From an uncultured Bacteroidales bacterium (lineage in GTDB: Bacteria > Bacteroidota > Bacteroidia > Bacteroidales > Paludibacteraceae): a stretch of 64,000 nucleotides of DNA. The notes under the pieces were generated by a model. The model was not told the origin of the DNA. It did not search any database and saw nothing but the letters and a program-made list of their open reading frames with translations. Each line of letters begins with the position of its first letter. The stretch's first letter is position 1. The translations under genes were made by a program, and so were the position numbers. The stretch lies in the NCBI GenBank assembly GCA_946626605.1, contig CAMOUL010000001.1:124001-188000 (forward strand), given 5' to 3'. Below are positions 1-9,397 of the stretch, piece after piece.

Positions 1-70
1 TGCTGGTCATCAGCGTACACGGGTCCAATATCGTTAATAATCCTAATAATAAGGCCGTTAATAACTGCAT
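1..70 (-). CDS. CcdA/DsbD-like membrane protein, N-terminal fragment
   Basis: Only the first 23 codons are in the window; the gene runs off the left edge. They read MQLLTALLLGLLTILDPCTL and onward, a hydrophobic start with a Pro-Cys pair at residues 17-18, as in the first membrane helix of CcdA/DsbD-like thiol-redox membrane proteins (family knowledge: that Cys takes part in electron transfer across the membrane). The ATG complement is at 68-70. An earlier ATG at 92 meets a stop after 11 codons, so it is not the start. A strong minus-strand promoter lies just upstream (111-141), which supports a real gene here. With so little protein visible the family call is moderate. Confidence 0.5.
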   Translation of the reverse strand, partial: MQLLTALLLGLLTILDPCTLMTS

Positions 71-110
71 GTCAATCTTCTGATTTTCGTCATTTTCACT
101 TTTGCGGCTG

Positions 111-141
111 CAAAAGTACTGCTTTTTCCCCATATACGCAA
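111..141 (-). promoter_or_regulatory. Bacteroidota-type promoter of the CcdA-like gene
   Basis: On the minus strand TTGCGTATAT begins at 141 and TACTTTTG begins at 118, exactly 23 bp apart, matching the -33/-7 layout. The start codon of the CcdA-like gene is about 40 bp downstream. It is arranged back to back with the fumarase promoter. Confidence 0.75.
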
Positions 142-168
142 GAGTTTACGAAAAAAATAAGAAAATAT

Positions 169-199
169 TTGCGTATCTGCAATATTTTTTGTAATTTTG
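169..199 (+). promoter_or_regulatory. Bacteroidota-type promoter of fumarase
   Basis: TTGCGTATCTGCAA begins at 169 and TAATTTTG at 192 (23 bp). Transcription should begin near 206, so the fumarase start at ATG 237 is favoured over a GTG at 213. The -33 block is a near palindrome, TTGC-N6-GCAA. Confidence 0.8.
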
Positions 200-236
200 C
201 AGCGCATTTTATGTGAACATAAAAATTACACACTAT

Positions 237-1877
237 ATGACTGAATTTAAGTATGCACCGATGTTTCAACTTGGTAAGGATGAAACGGAGTATTATCTGC
301 TGACCAAAGACTATGTTTCGGTCAGCGAGTTTGAAGGACACGAGATTCTGAAAGTGGCCCCGGAGGCTTTGACGCTGATGGCTCAACAGGCCTTCCATGA
401 CGTGAGCTTCATGCTTCGTCGTTCGCATAACGAGCAGGTGGCAAAGATCTTGCGTGACCCGGAGGCTTCTGCCAACGACAAATATGTAGCGCTGACTTTC
501 CTGCGTAATGCCGAAGTGGCGTGCAAGGGTCAACTGCCGCTGTGTCAGGATACGGGTACAGCTATCATCCACGGCGAGAAAGGACAGCAGGTGTGGACCG
601 GATTTGAAGACGAGGAAGCCCTCAGCCGCGGTGTGTTCAATACTTACACCGAGTGCAACCTGCGTTACTCGCAGAACGCTCCGCTGAACATGTACGACGA
701 AGTGAACACCAAATGCAACCTTCCGGCGCAGATTGACCTGGAGGCTACTGAAGGCGCGGAGTATAAGTTCCTCTGCGTCACCAAAGGTGGCGGTTCGGCG
801 AACAAAACCTATCTCTATCAGGAGACGAAAGCACGTATCCAGAACCCGGGTACTCTCATCCCCTTCCTCGTTGAGAAAATGAAGAGCCTTGGTACAGCGG
901 CTTGTCCGCCGTATCATATCGCGATTGTGATCGGCGGTACTTCGGCTGAGAAGAACCTGTTGACCGTCAAATTGGCTTCGACCCATTTCTATGACAGTCT
1001 GCCTACTTCGGGTGATGAGACAGGACGTGCGTTCCGCGATATCGAGCTCGAGAAGCAGTTGCTGCAAGAGGCCTATAAGATCGGTCTGGGTGCCCAGTTC
1101 GGCGGTAAATATATGGCGCATGACGTGCGCGTCGTTCGTCTGCCGCGACATGGTGCTAGTTGTCCGATTGGTCTGGGTGTTTCGTGCTCTGCCGACCGAA
1201 ACATCAAGTGTAAGATCAACAAAGACGGTATATGGATCGAGAAACTCGATAATAACCCTGCTTCCCTCATTCCGGAGGAGTTACGTCAAGCCGGCGAAGG
1301 CGATGCCGTTCGTATCGACCTCAACCAGCCGATGAAGGACGTTTGTGCTATCCTGACAAAATATCCGATTGGTACGCGTCTGAGCCTCAACGGCACGATC
1401 ATCGTGGGTCGTGATATCGCGCACGCAAAGATCAAAGCGCGTCTGGATGCCGGCGAACCGATGCCGGAGTACCTGAAGAACCATCCGATCTACTATGCCG
1501 GTCCGGCGAAGACTCCGGCAGGCATGGCTTGCGGTTCAATGGGTCCGACGACGGCTGGTCGTATGGATCCGTACGTAGATGAGTTCCAGGTCCATGGCGG
1601 TTCGCTCATCATGCTCGCAAAGGGTAACCGCTCTATCGATGTGACCAACGCGTGCCAGAAGCATGGTGGTTTCTATCTGGGTTCCATCGGAGGTCCTGCA
1701 GCCATCTTGGCGCAGAACAACATCAAGTCCATCGAGTGCGTCGAGTACCCGGAACTGGGCATGGAGGCAATCTGGAAGATTGAAGTGGAGAACTTCCCGG
1801 CATTCATCCTTGTGGACGACAAAGGAAATGATTTCTTTAAGCAACTCAAACCCTGTGCGGGTTGCACAATTCTCTAA
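237..1877 (+). CDS. Fumarate hydratase class I (4Fe-4S)
   Basis: Class I fumarase, the oxygen-sensitive iron-sulfur enzyme that interconverts fumarate and malate in the reductive branch used by anaerobic Bacteroidales. The 546-aa protein has the full family length. Cys103 (in [10 protein letters not shown]), Cys223 (in AACPPYH) and Cys317 (in GVSCSADRN) have the 120- and 94-residue spacing of the three cluster ligands known in class I enzymes. The reading frame is open back to GTG 213, but the promoter position and the usual N-terminus ([10 protein letters not shown]) favour ATG 237. The stop codon overlaps the next start by one base (TAATG), so the M23-like gene and dxr are probably co-transcribed. 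No frameshift or missing ligand is seen. Confidence 0.95.
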   Translation: MTEFKYAPMFQLGKDETEYYLLTKDYVSVSEFEGHEILKVAPEALTLMAQQAFHDVSFMLRRSHNEQVAKILRDPEASANDKYVALTFLRNAEVACKGQLPLCQDTGTAIIHGEKGQQVWTGFEDEEALSRGVFNTYTECNLRYSQNAPLNMYDEVNTKCNLPAQIDLEATEGAEYKFLCVTKGGGSANKTYLYQETKARIQNPGTLIPFLVEKMKSLGTAACPPYHIAIVIGGTSAEKNLLTVKLASTHFYDSLPTSGDETGRAFRDIELEKQLLQEAYKIGLGAQFGGKYMAHDVRVVRLPRHGASCPIGLGVSCSADRNIKCKINKDGIWIEKLDNNPASLIPEELRQAGEGDAVRIDLNQPMKDVCAILTKYPIGTRLSLNGTIIVGRDIAHAKIKARLDAGEPMPEYLKNHPIYYAGPAKTPAGMACGSMGPTTAGRMDPYVDEFQVHGGSLIMLAKGNRSIDVTNACQKHGGFYLGSIGGPAAILAQNNIKSIECVEYPELGMEAIWKIEVENFPAFILVDDKGNDFFKQLKPCAGCTIL

Positions 1878-2686
1878 TGGCAAATAAAAGACGTAAATAT
1901 AGGTTAGCGATGCTGGACGACACCACGCTGCGCGAAGTGTTTCACTTTCGTGTCAGTCTCTTGGGTGCCGTCAGCGTCATTACCATTTCCATCATTGCCT
2001 TGATCGTACTGCTGTCCGTACTGATCGTCTATACGCCGATTCGTAATATCTTACCCGGATATAGCGCCAGTTTACGCCAACAACTCATCGATGAGTCTGC
2101 ACGGGTGGATTCGTTGCAAGCCGATCTTCGTTTGCAGCGTCAGTACTTGGATGTAATCAAAGCCCTCACGGCCGGAGATATCCAGTCCGATAGCGTGCAG
2201 AGTCTGGATTCGTTGCAGCGTGTAGAGAAAGTGCAAATCGTATCGCAGCCCAACGAAGCGACAGAAGCGTTCATGGCGCAGTACGAGCAGAAAGAGCGCG
2301 ATCGTTTGATGCTCTTCTCCTCTACCGCTCCGCGTTTTGTGCGACAACTCTATCGTCCGGTGCGAGGTATCATTGTTGCTTCGGCTCGTCCCGACCATCA
2401 TATCTATGGTGTGACGGTTCATGCGGCGAAGAACGAGACCGTGGTGGCTACTACGCGGGGTACCTTGGTGTCGGTAGAACGACTCATGGATGATACCTAT
2501 GCAGTAACCCTGCAGCATGGCGACATGATGACCTCTTATCGCCATGTAGGACATGTGCTCAAACCGCAAGGCGCGAAAGTGGAGGCCGGTGAGTCCATCG
2601 GACTCATGGACGGAGAGCATGACTTGGTTGTCGAACTATGGGATGCGGGTCAGTTTGTGAACCCCGAGGAGGTAATTGTATGGTGA
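1877..2686 (+). CDS. Degenerate M23/LytM-type membrane protein
   Basis: A 269-aa protein with a short basic N-terminus, one membrane helix (about residues 30-52), a charged helical stretch likely to form a coiled coil (about 65-110), and a C-terminal LytM/M23-like fold (about 165-269). The fold is recognised by the core LQHGDMMTSYRHVG and the final strand DLVVELWDAGQFVNPEE. The zinc-binding residues of active M23 peptidases are lost: the usual HxH before FE reads HDLVVE, and the early HxxxD reads HIYGVTVH. It is therefore probably a non-catalytic LytM factor that acts through peptidoglycan-enzyme partners, as known for EnvC/NlpD-type proteins (inference). The start at ATG 1877 overlaps the fumarase stop and the end overlaps dxr by 7 bp, so the three are tightly coupled. 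Confidence 0.75.
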   Translation: MANKRRKYRLAMLDDTTLREVFHFRVSLLGAVSVITISIIALIVLLSVLIVYTPIRNILPGYSASLRQQLIDESARVDSLQADLRLQRQYLDVIKALTAGDIQSDSVQSLDSLQRVEKVQIVSQPNEATEAFMAQYEQKERDRLMLFSSTAPRFVRQLYRPVRGIIVASARPDHHIYGVTVHAAKNETVVATTRGTLVSVERLMDDTYAVTLQHGDMMTSYRHVGHVLKPQGAKVEAGESIGLMDGEHDLVVELWDAGQFVNPEEVIVW

Positions 2687-3840
2687 AGCAACTGTGTATC
2701 TTAGGTTCGACGGGCTCGATAGGTACCCAGACGCTGGATGTGGTACGTGCTTATCCGGAGCGCTATAGTGTGTATGCTCTCTGTGCGCACCGGAGCATCG
2801 ATAAACTGGTAGAGCAAGCGTTGGAGTTTCATCCGGAAGTGGTATGTATCGCCGATGAGAGTCTGTATGAACCGCTGAAGGAAAGACTCTCTTCTCTCAA
2901 CTGCAAAGTATGGGCCGGAGCGCAAGCTATTGCGGAAGTGGTCACGATGCCATCCATTGACATCGTGGTGGCTGCGATGGTGGGATATGCCGGTCTGCAA
3001 CCGACGATCGAAGCCATCAAAGCCGGTAAGACGATCGCGCTCGCGAATAAAGAGACGCTTGTCGTGGCGGGAGAGATCATATGTGACTTAGCGCTCAAGC
3101 ATCATACTCCTATCTTACCGGTCGATAGCGAACACAGCGCTATCTTCCAGAGCCTTGTCGGAGAAGACCGCAGCGAGATAGAGAAGATTCTGTTGACCGC
3201 CAGTGGAGGACCGTTCCGTACCTTCACGCTCGAGCAGATGAAGACCGTCACAGCGGCTGATGCACTTAAGCATCCGAACTGGGATATGGGTGCGAAGATC
3301 ACAATCGACTCCGCTTCCATGATGAATAAAGGTTTCGAGGTTATCGAAGCGAAATGGCTTTTCGGGGTGCCGGTAGAGAAGATACAAGTGTTGGTTCATC
3401 CGCAATCTATTGTACACTCTGCTGTGCAGTTCACGGATGGAGCTATCAAAGCGCAACTCGGTGCACCGGACATGCGGTTGCCAATCCAATACGCCCTCTC
3501 GTTCCCAGAGCGACTGGCTAGTAACTTCCCTCGTGTTGATCTCTTTGCATTAAAGGACCTGACCTTCGAACAACCCGATCTAAACCGCTTCCCGAACTTA
3601 GGCTTGGCGTACGACGCTATGCGTCGCGGAGGAAATATCCCGTGCGTCCTCAATGCAGCGAACGAAGTGGTGAACCTTGCTTTCCGCGAAGGACGATGCG
3701 GGTTCTTGCAGATGAGTGAGGTCATTGCCGACACGATGGTCAAAGCTACCTTCATTGCCAAACCTGTTTACGAAGATTATGTGGCTACAGACGCAGAGGC
3801 ACGATACATCGCAGAACAAATCCTAAATTTGAAATCCTAA
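2680..3840 (+). CDS. dxr: 1-deoxy-D-xylulose 5-phosphate reductoisomerase
   Basis: DXP reductoisomerase, the second enzyme of the MEP isoprenoid pathway, turning DXP plus NADPH into 2-C-methylerythritol 4-phosphate in the cytoplasm. The 386-aa protein shows the N-terminal nucleotide-binding loop GSTGSIG (residues 9-15), the substrate and metal region around PVDSEHSAIFQ, ASGGPF, the HPNWDMGAKITIDSASMMNK block and NAANEV near the end. ATG 2680 was chosen over upstream in-frame codons because the NADPH motif then sits at the usual distance from the start. The last six residues (ILNLKS) and the stop are supplied by a 7-bp repeat array, so the original C-terminus may have been changed. Confidence 0.96.
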   Translation: MVKQLCILGSTGSIGTQTLDVVRAYPERYSVYALCAHRSIDKLVEQALEFHPEVVCIADESLYEPLKERLSSLNCKVWAGAQAIAEVVTMPSIDIVVAAMVGYAGLQPTIEAIKAGKTIALANKETLVVAGEIICDLALKHHTPILPVDSEHSAIFQSLVGEDRSEIEKILLTASGGPFRTFTLEQMKTVTAADALKHPNWDMGAKITIDSASMMNKGFEVIEAKWLFGVPVEKIQVLVHPQSIVHSAVQFTDGAIKAQLGAPDMRLPIQYALSFPERLASNFPRVDLFALKDLTFEQPDLNRFPNLGLAYDAMRRGGNIPCVLNAANEVVNLAFREGRCGFLQMSEVIADTMVKATFIAKPVYEDYVATDAEARYIAEQILNLKS

Positions 3841-3870
3841 ATTTGAAATCCTAAATCCTAAATTTTAAAT
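3819..3870 (+). repeat. Heptanucleotide array at the dxr end
   Basis: About seven 7-bp units alternating AATCCTA and AATTTGA/AATTTTA. The array encodes the end of dxr, including its stop, and fills the gap to rseP. Confidence 0.85.
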
Positions 3871-5295
3871 ATGGTACAAGCAATTCAATTGATACTCGCC
3901 CTTTCTTTCTTGGTGTTGATTCACGAGTTGGGACACTTCACCTTTGCACGTATCTTCAAGGTGCGTGTGGAGAAATTCTATCTCTTCTTCAACCCCTGGA
4001 TTAGTATCGTACGCTTTAAGAAGTTCGACGGGAAATGGCATGTGAAATTCTTTGCGAAGAACGAAGATGAAGAGTGGGCAAAGTACCCGGATAACACGGA
4101 GTGGGGTATAGGATGGCTTCCTTTTGGAGGCTATTGCGCGATCGGTGGCATGGTCGATGAGACGCATAAAACAGAAGATCTGTCTGCCGAACCGCAACCT
4201 TGGGAGTTTCGGTCCAAACCGGCATGGCAGCGCCTGCTGATCATCCTCGGAGGTATCCTCGTGAACTTCATCGGTGCCCTTGTTATTTTTATCATGCTCC
4301 TCTGGCAGTGGGGCCAGGATACCCTTCCGCTCCGTAACATAGACTCGGGATTCTATTACTCCGAACTCATGCTCAACGAAGGATTTGAGCAGCAGGATAA
4401 AATCCTCTTTATCAATGGAGAAGAACCGGAGGATCTGAGCGAAGTGGTCAAGTGGTTGATTATCGAAGGCAAGAAAGACGTAACGGTGCAACGTGGAGCC
4501 GATACGCTTACGCTCACCATGTCGGATGACCTGGGTACGCGCTATCTCGCGCAGCAGAACGAGTTCGATAAAACAGAACGTGAGAAGAAACGTGCAGACG
4601 GCACCTATACCAAGCGGCATTTCCAACTGCTCTCGTATTGGATCCCTTGTGTGGTAGACACGGTCTTCCCGGACAACGCTGCGGCTTTTGCAGGCATGCA
4701 GAAAGGGGATAGCATCGTATCCATCAACGGTGTCGCGACGCCCTGCAATGAACTGATGAGTCAGGAGTTGCTCAAGCATGCGTGCGACTCGATCACCATC
4801 GCGTATTATCGGGACGGTGAGTTGTGTTCCGCCAGTGCGTTCTTGGGCGACAGAGGTACGTTAGGCGTAGCGATGCACATGGACTTCCGCTTTGAGCATC
4901 AGGATTATACGTTCCTGCAGTCTATTCCGGCGGGCATTCAATACGGATGGAATATCTTAGTGGTGTATGTGAAGCAGTTCCGCCTCGTCTTTACCAAAGA
5001 AGGAGCACAATCGGTTGGTGGCTTCGGTGCCATAGGTTCTATGTTCCCCTCGCGATGGAGTTGGGCGGCTTTCTGGGAAATGACAGCTTTCCTGAGCATC
5101 ATTCTGGCCTTCATGAACTTCCTGCCGATCCCTGCCCTCGATGGCGGATATATCCTCTTTCTGTTGGTCGAAATGATCACGCGCCGCAAACCCAGCGATA
5201 AGTTCCTGGAGATAGCAAACGAAGTAGGTTTCTGGCTCTTGTTGGCACTCCTGATCTTCGCAAATGGCAACGATATCTTAAAACTATTCTTTTAA
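3871..5295 (+). CDS. rseP: RIP metalloprotease RseP (site-2 protease)
   Basis: Membrane-embedded zinc protease of the RseP/S2P family, which cuts membrane-bound anti-sigma factors and signal-peptide remnants. The 474-aa protein has HELGH at residues 18-22 in the first membrane helix, two PDZ-like periplasmic regions in the middle (about 140-330), and the conserved LDGG motif near residue 425 in a C-terminal helix that supplies the third zinc ligand. A final hydrophobic segment follows. It lies 30 bp after dxr, the same order seen in many Bacteroidota, so co-transcription from the fumarase promoter is likely. No promoter is visible in the short gap. Confidence 0.95.
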   Translation: MVQAIQLILALSFLVLIHELGHFTFARIFKVRVEKFYLFFNPWISIVRFKKFDGKWHVKFFAKNEDEEWAKYPDNTEWGIGWLPFGGYCAIGGMVDETHKTEDLSAEPQPWEFRSKPAWQRLLIILGGILVNFIGALVIFIMLLWQWGQDTLPLRNIDSGFYYSELMLNEGFEQQDKILFINGEEPEDLSEVVKWLIIEGKKDVTVQRGADTLTLTMSDDLGTRYLAQQNEFDKTEREKKRADGTYTKRHFQLLSYWIPCVVDTVFPDNAAAFAGMQKGDSIVSINGVATPCNELMSQELLKHACDSITIAYYRDGELCSASAFLGDRGTLGVAMHMDFRFEHQDYTFLQSIPAGIQYGWNILVVYVKQFRLVFTKEGAQSVGGFGAIGSMFPSRWSWAAFWEMTAFLSIILAFMNFLPIPALDGGYILFLLVEMITRRKPSDKFLEIANEVGFWLLLALLIFANGNDILKLFF

Positions 5296-5331
5296 AAACT
5301 AAAATCCCAATTATTTTCCCAAGTCGGAAAT

Positions 5332-5362
5332 TTGGCACTGTCGCAAAAATGCACTACTTTTG
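5332..5362 (+). promoter_or_regulatory. Promoter of the TonB receptor/DUF4249 unit
   Basis: TTGGCACT begins at 5332 and TACTTTTG at 5355 (23 bp apart). The receptor start codon follows about 21 bp after the -7 box. The -33 box lacks the CATAT extension seen at most other promoters in the window. Confidence 0.75.
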
Positions 5363-5383
5363 CATCGTCAAACAAAATGAAGC

Positions 5384-7825
5384 ATGACAATGAAAAGATC
5401 AATCACAATTATTGCGCTCTTCCTGCCTCTGCTGCTGTGGGCTAAGAACCCCACGGTCAGCGGATACGTCACGGACGTGCAGACAGGTGAGCGACTCATT
5501 GGTGCGACGGTGCAGGACATGCGTTCGGGTGTGGGAACAGTAACGAACGTCAACGGCTTCTATTCGCTGACCATACCATCCGATACCATCCAACTCCAAG
5601 CCGGATATGTGGGGTATGACCGCACGCTTTCGGAGTTGTTCTTGCTGAACGCCGACACGCTTGTTGAGATGATGTTGGTTTCTGCTACGGTGCTTGAGGA
5701 AGTGGTGGTGGAAGCTGGACATTCGGTCTCGGGAACGCATTCCGTACAGATGTCTGCTGTCGAGGTTCCCATTTCGCAAATCAAAGGCATCCCTGCTATC
5801 GGAGGCGAAGTGGACGTCCTTAAGGCGATTCAGTTATTGCCCGGTGTCCAGTCTGGGGCGGAAGGTTCTGCCGGACTGTATGTACGTGGCGGAGGACCGG
5901 ATGAGAACCTGATTTTGCTCGATGGGGTGCCGCTCTATTCAGTCAACCATATGCTGGGATTTTTCTCCGTTTTCAATGCCGATGCAATAAAGAACGTGAC
6001 GCTATACGAAGGCAATTTCCCTGCGCGTTATGGCGGAAGACTTTCTTCTATCATTGACGTAAGACAAAAAGACGGAGATGCCTATGGCCACCATGGCAAC
6101 CTTACCGTCGGATTGGTTTCTACTAAGTTGAGTGTCGAAGGACCCCTTTACTGGACAAAAGACGAATGGCGCAAATACCGCGACAAAGAGGCCGTCAAAG
6201 GACAAACTACATTCAATATCTCTGCGCGTAGAACGCTGTACGATCTTTTCATTGCTCCTATTGCAGCGATTGTCTCCTCTAAAGAGAGCGATGGAGAACA
6301 AGTTGCAACGGCGGGCTATTATTTCTATGACCTCAATGCAAAACTGACTCATACCTTCTCCGAAAACGACAAACTCAGCGGTTCGTTTTATATGGGGGAC
6401 GATGTGATCTATGCGCGGCTCAAACAGAACGAATCCGCCTCTGCCGACTCCGATGTCGGGTTTATGAGAATGCGTTACAATTGGGGAAACCTCTTTGCGG
6501 CGGCGAATTATGAACATCGTTTTAACGGACGGATGTATAATACATCCCAAATCAGTTATACCCGTTATAAATACAAACTCGGGTTGACGGAAGAAATGGA
6601 TAGCAAAGCGGCCAAAGAGCATATCGAAGTAGGGATGGATTACAACTCCTATATCATGGATCTCATGGCGCAAACCAATTTTGAGTGGCGCCCGAATAAT
6701 AGGCATGAGGTCCATTTCGGCGGTAACTATACATTCCATACCTTTCGTCCGCAGGTAGGACGCGTGCAGGCTTCTCAAAAAACGGACAGTACGTCGATGA
6801 CCATTGATTCCACCTTTTCCGTAGGAGGGACCAATTATGCCCATGAAGCGAATCTGTATATCGAGGATACCTATACTCCCTGCTCGTGGTTCAAACTCAA
6901 TGTCGGTCTTCATGCCTCGCTTTTTCATACCGACAACACTACGTATCCTTCCATTGAACCACGCGTGGGTATGAGGTTCCTTCTGCACAAGGATGTGGCT
7001 CTCAAAATGAGTTATGCCTATATGAGCCAATATGTGCATATGCTCTCCAATTCTTCTGTATCTCTTCCCACTGATCTCTGGGTGCCTGTGACGGCGAAGA
7101 TTCCTCCGATGCACTCGATGCAGGCTGCAATTGGAATCACCTATAATGTCCTTAATCAAGTCGAATTGTCGGTCGAGGGCTACTACAAACGAATGATCAA
7201 CCTCTTGGAATACAAGGACGGCGCTTCCTATATGACCAGCAAGAACTGGCAGGAACTGGTCTGCGTCGGAGACGGTTGGAGTTACGGAGTACAGTTTCTC
7301 GCGCAGCGTAAGGTCGGGCCTGTTACAGGCTGGATAGGCTACACGTGGTCGCGGACGATGCGCCAGTTCAACCGCGAGGGACAGGTCATCAACTATGGCA
7401 AACCCTTCCATGCCAAATACGACCGTGAGCACGACCTCAGTGTCACGCTCCAATACCAAATAAACAAGAAATGGGAAGTGGCTGCAACCTTTATCTATGG
7501 AACAGGTACGCGAGGTACACTTCCGCTGCAAACCGCTTCGGACTACCTTTTTTATAATGGCTGGACTTCTAATCGCACTGTGAATGTTCCGATAGTAGAG
7601 GAGAGAAACAACTACAAAATGCCCGATTACCACCGCTTGGATCTGGGAGCTACATGCCACCTCCCCGATAAAAAGCATAAAGGCTTTGAACATATAGTAA
7701 ATATGTCTGTTTATAACGCCTATTGCAATTTTAACCCCTTTCTGGTGTATGCGAGAGGAAGTAATTTGTATAAATTGAGCCTTTTCCCGATTTTACCCAG
7801 TGTAAGTTACACATTTAAGTTCTAA
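5384..7825 (+). CDS. TonB-dependent outer-membrane receptor with CarboxypepD-like domain
   Basis: An 813-aa outer-membrane transporter. A signal peptide (about residues 1-20) is followed by a carboxypeptidase-regulatory-like Ig domain (about 22-105, with GYVTDVQTGERLIGATVQ), the plug domain (about 130-230, with YVRGGGPDENLILLDGVPLY and FPARYGGRLSSIIDV), and a long beta-barrel ending in an aromatic-rich strand with C-terminal Phe. It belongs to the receptors that travel with a DUF4249 lipoprotein, here 5 bp downstream, rather than with SusD. The substrate is not evident from sequence. Because no regulator, peptidase or glycosidase flanks the pair, a polysaccharide-utilisation role cannot be claimed. 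Confidence 0.92.
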   Translation: MTMKRSITIIALFLPLLLWAKNPTVSGYVTDVQTGERLIGATVQDMRSGVGTVTNVNGFYSLTIPSDTIQLQAGYVGYDRTLSELFLLNADTLVEMMLVSATVLEEVVVEAGHSVSGTHSVQMSAVEVPISQIKGIPAIGGEVDVLKAIQLLPGVQSGAEGSAGLYVRGGGPDENLILLDGVPLYSVNHMLGFFSVFNADAIKNVTLYEGNFPARYGGRLSSIIDVRQKDGDAYGHHGNLTVGLVSTKLSVEGPLYWTKDEWRKYRDKEAVKGQTTFNISARRTLYDLFIAPIAAIVSSKESDGEQVATAGYYFYDLNAKLTHTFSENDKLSGSFYMGDDVIYARLKQNESASADSDVGFMRMRYNWGNLFAAANYEHRFNGRMYNTSQISYTRYKYKLGLTEEMDSKAAKEHIEVGMDYNSYIMDLMAQTNFEWRPNNRHEVHFGGNYTFHTFRPQVGRVQASQKTDSTSMTIDSTFSVGGTNYAHEANLYIEDTYTPCSWFKLNVGLHASLFHTDNTTYPSIEPRVGMRFLLHKDVALKMSYAYMSQYVHMLSNSSVSLPTDLWVPVTAKIPPMHSMQAAIGITYNVLNQVELSVEGYYKRMINLLEYKDGASYMTSKNWQELVCVGDGWSYGVQFLAQRKVGPVTGWIGYTWSRTMRQFNREGQVINYGKPFHAKYDREHDLSVTLQYQINKKWEVAATFIYGTGTRGTLPLQTASDYLFYNGWTSNRTVNVPIVEERNNYKMPDYHRLDLGATCHLPDKKHKGFEHIVNMSVYNAYCNFNPFLVYARGSNLYKLSLFPILPSVSYTFKF

Positions 7826-7830
7826 TTCTA

Positions 7831-8835
7831 ATGAAACGATTGGTATTATATATAATTGGTTTGTTACTCGTCTGTACATCATGTGAGCGCCGCATTGAAT
7901 ACAATGGGGAAATAGCGCAACCGCGGTTAGTTATGCAGGCTGAGGTAGGAGAGGGAGACACGATAGTTCGAGTCTATGTCTCACGCTCCAGATTCTTCTT
8001 GGAGAGCGGTTCCGATCTCCCCGATGATTATCTGATGCCGGACGCCCAGACGGAATTACAGCGTGGAGGGGGAGAATGGCAGGCAATGAAGTGGTCCCCA
8101 GCGGATAAAGCGTTTGTTTTAAAGGTAAGTCCGCTCCAAGTGGGAGAGACCATTCGCGTGCGCGCTTCCCATCCGGACTACACCTCCATTGCTGCGGAGC
8201 AAAAAGTAGTGTATAAACCCTTATGCTGGGTTCAGTTCTATAACGGACAAGAAAATACATTGATGTACAATAAACATAAGCGATATATCGAACTGAATAT
8301 GCTGCTCCAAAACTATATCTTGACGGATGATGTCACGTTGGGATTCTGCGTAACATGCCAATATTCACTCATGCGGAAAACATTACCTCCTGATATAAAG
8401 CTTATTACTTCTTCCTATCTGCAGTCCTTTGATGAGATATTCGCTTCAGCCGATAATATGTATTCCAGCGAGGTGGGATTTAATTCGCGCTTTGAATTGT
8501 TCCTTATGCCCGGATACCCCAATGCGAAACTTACGGAACTGCGTATTCCTCTTTTCGGTCCTGCAAATTGGGAGGATTACGAATTGTCGGTCAAGGAATT
8601 AAATATCAGATTTAGTGCGCATAATGAAGATTCTTATTTGTACCGCAAATCAATGTATGCGGCTCTTGAATCGGGGAGAGGGGATGGACCCGATATCGGC
8701 GCGGTGATGAATGATATGTTGGGCTCGGAAGAACCGGTGCAAATATATACCAATATTGCGAACGGATATGGTATCTTTGCAGCATGCTCCAGATATAGTA
8801 TTGATCTTAAAAACCTGAAATTAGTAGAATATTAA
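7831..8835 (+). CDS. DUF4249 outer-membrane lipoprotein
   Basis: A 334-aa lipoprotein with a type II signal peptide and lipobox LLVCTSC (Cys about residue 18). The N-terminal segment PRLVMQAEVGEGDTIVRVYVSRS is typical of DUF4249, a family of beta-rich lipoproteins encoded next to TonB-dependent receptors in Bacteroidota. By analogy with SusD-like partners it probably caps the receptor and helps ligand capture at the cell surface (inference). The start is only 5 bp after the receptor stop. Nothing in the sequence tells the ligand. Confidence 0.85.
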   Translation: MKRLVLYIIGLLLVCTSCERRIEYNGEIAQPRLVMQAEVGEGDTIVRVYVSRSRFFLESGSDLPDDYLMPDAQTELQRGGGEWQAMKWSPADKAFVLKVSPLQVGETIRVRASHPDYTSIAAEQKVVYKPLCWVQFYNGQENTLMYNKHKRYIELNMLLQNYILTDDVTLGFCVTCQYSLMRKTLPPDIKLITSSYLQSFDEIFASADNMYSSEVGFNSRFELFLMPGYPNAKLTELRIPLFGPANWEDYELSVKELNIRFSAHNEDSYLYRKSMYAALESGRGDGPDIGAVMNDMLGSEEPVQIYTNIANGYGIFAACSRYSIDLKNLKLVEY

Positions 8836-8844
8836 CATACGAAT

Positions 8845-9360
8845 ATGGATTACTTCGTGCATGAGTCGTCCTACGTGGACGAAGGTTGCCAAATTGGGAA
8901 GGGCACCAAAATCTGGCATTTTAGCCATATTATGTCCGGATGTACAATCGGAGAGAACTGCAATATAGGCCAGAATGTCGTCATTTCGCCCGATGTGGTA
9001 CTCGGACGTAACTGTAAGATCCAAAATAACGTTTCCGTTTATACCGGCGTACGTTGCGAGGACGATGTGTTCCTCGGACCTTCAATGGTCTTTACCAATG
9101 TCATCAACCCTCGTGCTGCCGTCAGCCGAAAAGACGAATATCGCCCTACCATCCTTAAACGCGGTGTCTCCGTCGGGGCAAACGCCACAATCGTCTGTGG
9201 CCACACGCTTGGCGAATACTGCCTCATCGGCGCCGGTTCGGTCGTTACAAAAGATGTACCTCCTTACGCCCTCATGGTCGGAAATCCTGCCAAACAAATC
9301 GGCTGGGTGAATGCTCACGGCGATAAATGTGCCTCCCTCGAAGAAGCCAAAAACTCATAA
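8845..9360 (+). CDS. Left-handed beta-helix sugar N-acetyltransferase (WlbB/WbpD-like)
   Basis: A 171-aa hexapeptide-repeat acyltransferase. Repeats of the [IV]GxxxxI type run from residue 10 to about 150 (for example CQIGKGTKIW, CTIGENCNIGQNV, VSVGANATIVCG), and the C-terminal AGSVVTKDVPPYALMVGNPAK is the usual end of a sugar-nucleotide acetyltransferase. The closest remembered family is the WlbB/WbpD acetyltransferase that acts on UDP-3-amino-sugar uronic acids for surface polysaccharides; the exact substrate is inferred. It follows the DUF4249 gene by 9 bp but has no sugar-pathway neighbours here. A 7-bp repeat array begins right at its stop codon. Confidence 0.82.
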   Translation: MDYFVHESSYVDEGCQIGKGTKIWHFSHIMSGCTIGENCNIGQNVVISPDVVLGRNCKIQNNVSVYTGVRCEDDVFLGPSMVFTNVINPRAAVSRKDEYRPTILKRGVSVGANATIVCGHTLGEYCLIGAGSVVTKDVPPYALMVGNPAKQIGWVNAHGDKCASLEEAKNS

Positions 9361-9390
9361 ATCACCAATCACCAATCACCAATTACCAAT
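9360..9390 (+). repeat. Heptanucleotide array, ATCACCA type
   Basis: Four units of ATCACCA/ATTACCA between the acyltransferase stop and the DUF4293 start. The same unit is found inside rlmN. Confidence 0.9.
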
Positions 9391-9397
9391 CTTACTT

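Noticed and set aside
96..1151. A 351-codon minus-strand frame opposite fumarase
   Set aside because: It is the shadow of a strongly conserved gene on the plus strand and has no family likeness.
6002..7693. A 563-codon minus-strand frame opposite the TonB receptor
   Set aside because: Shadow frame; the plus-strand receptor is clearly the gene.
5384..8835. Polysaccharide utilisation locus
   Set aside because: There is no SusD, glycoside hydrolase or dedicated regulator next to the receptor; the partner is a DUF4249 lipoprotein.
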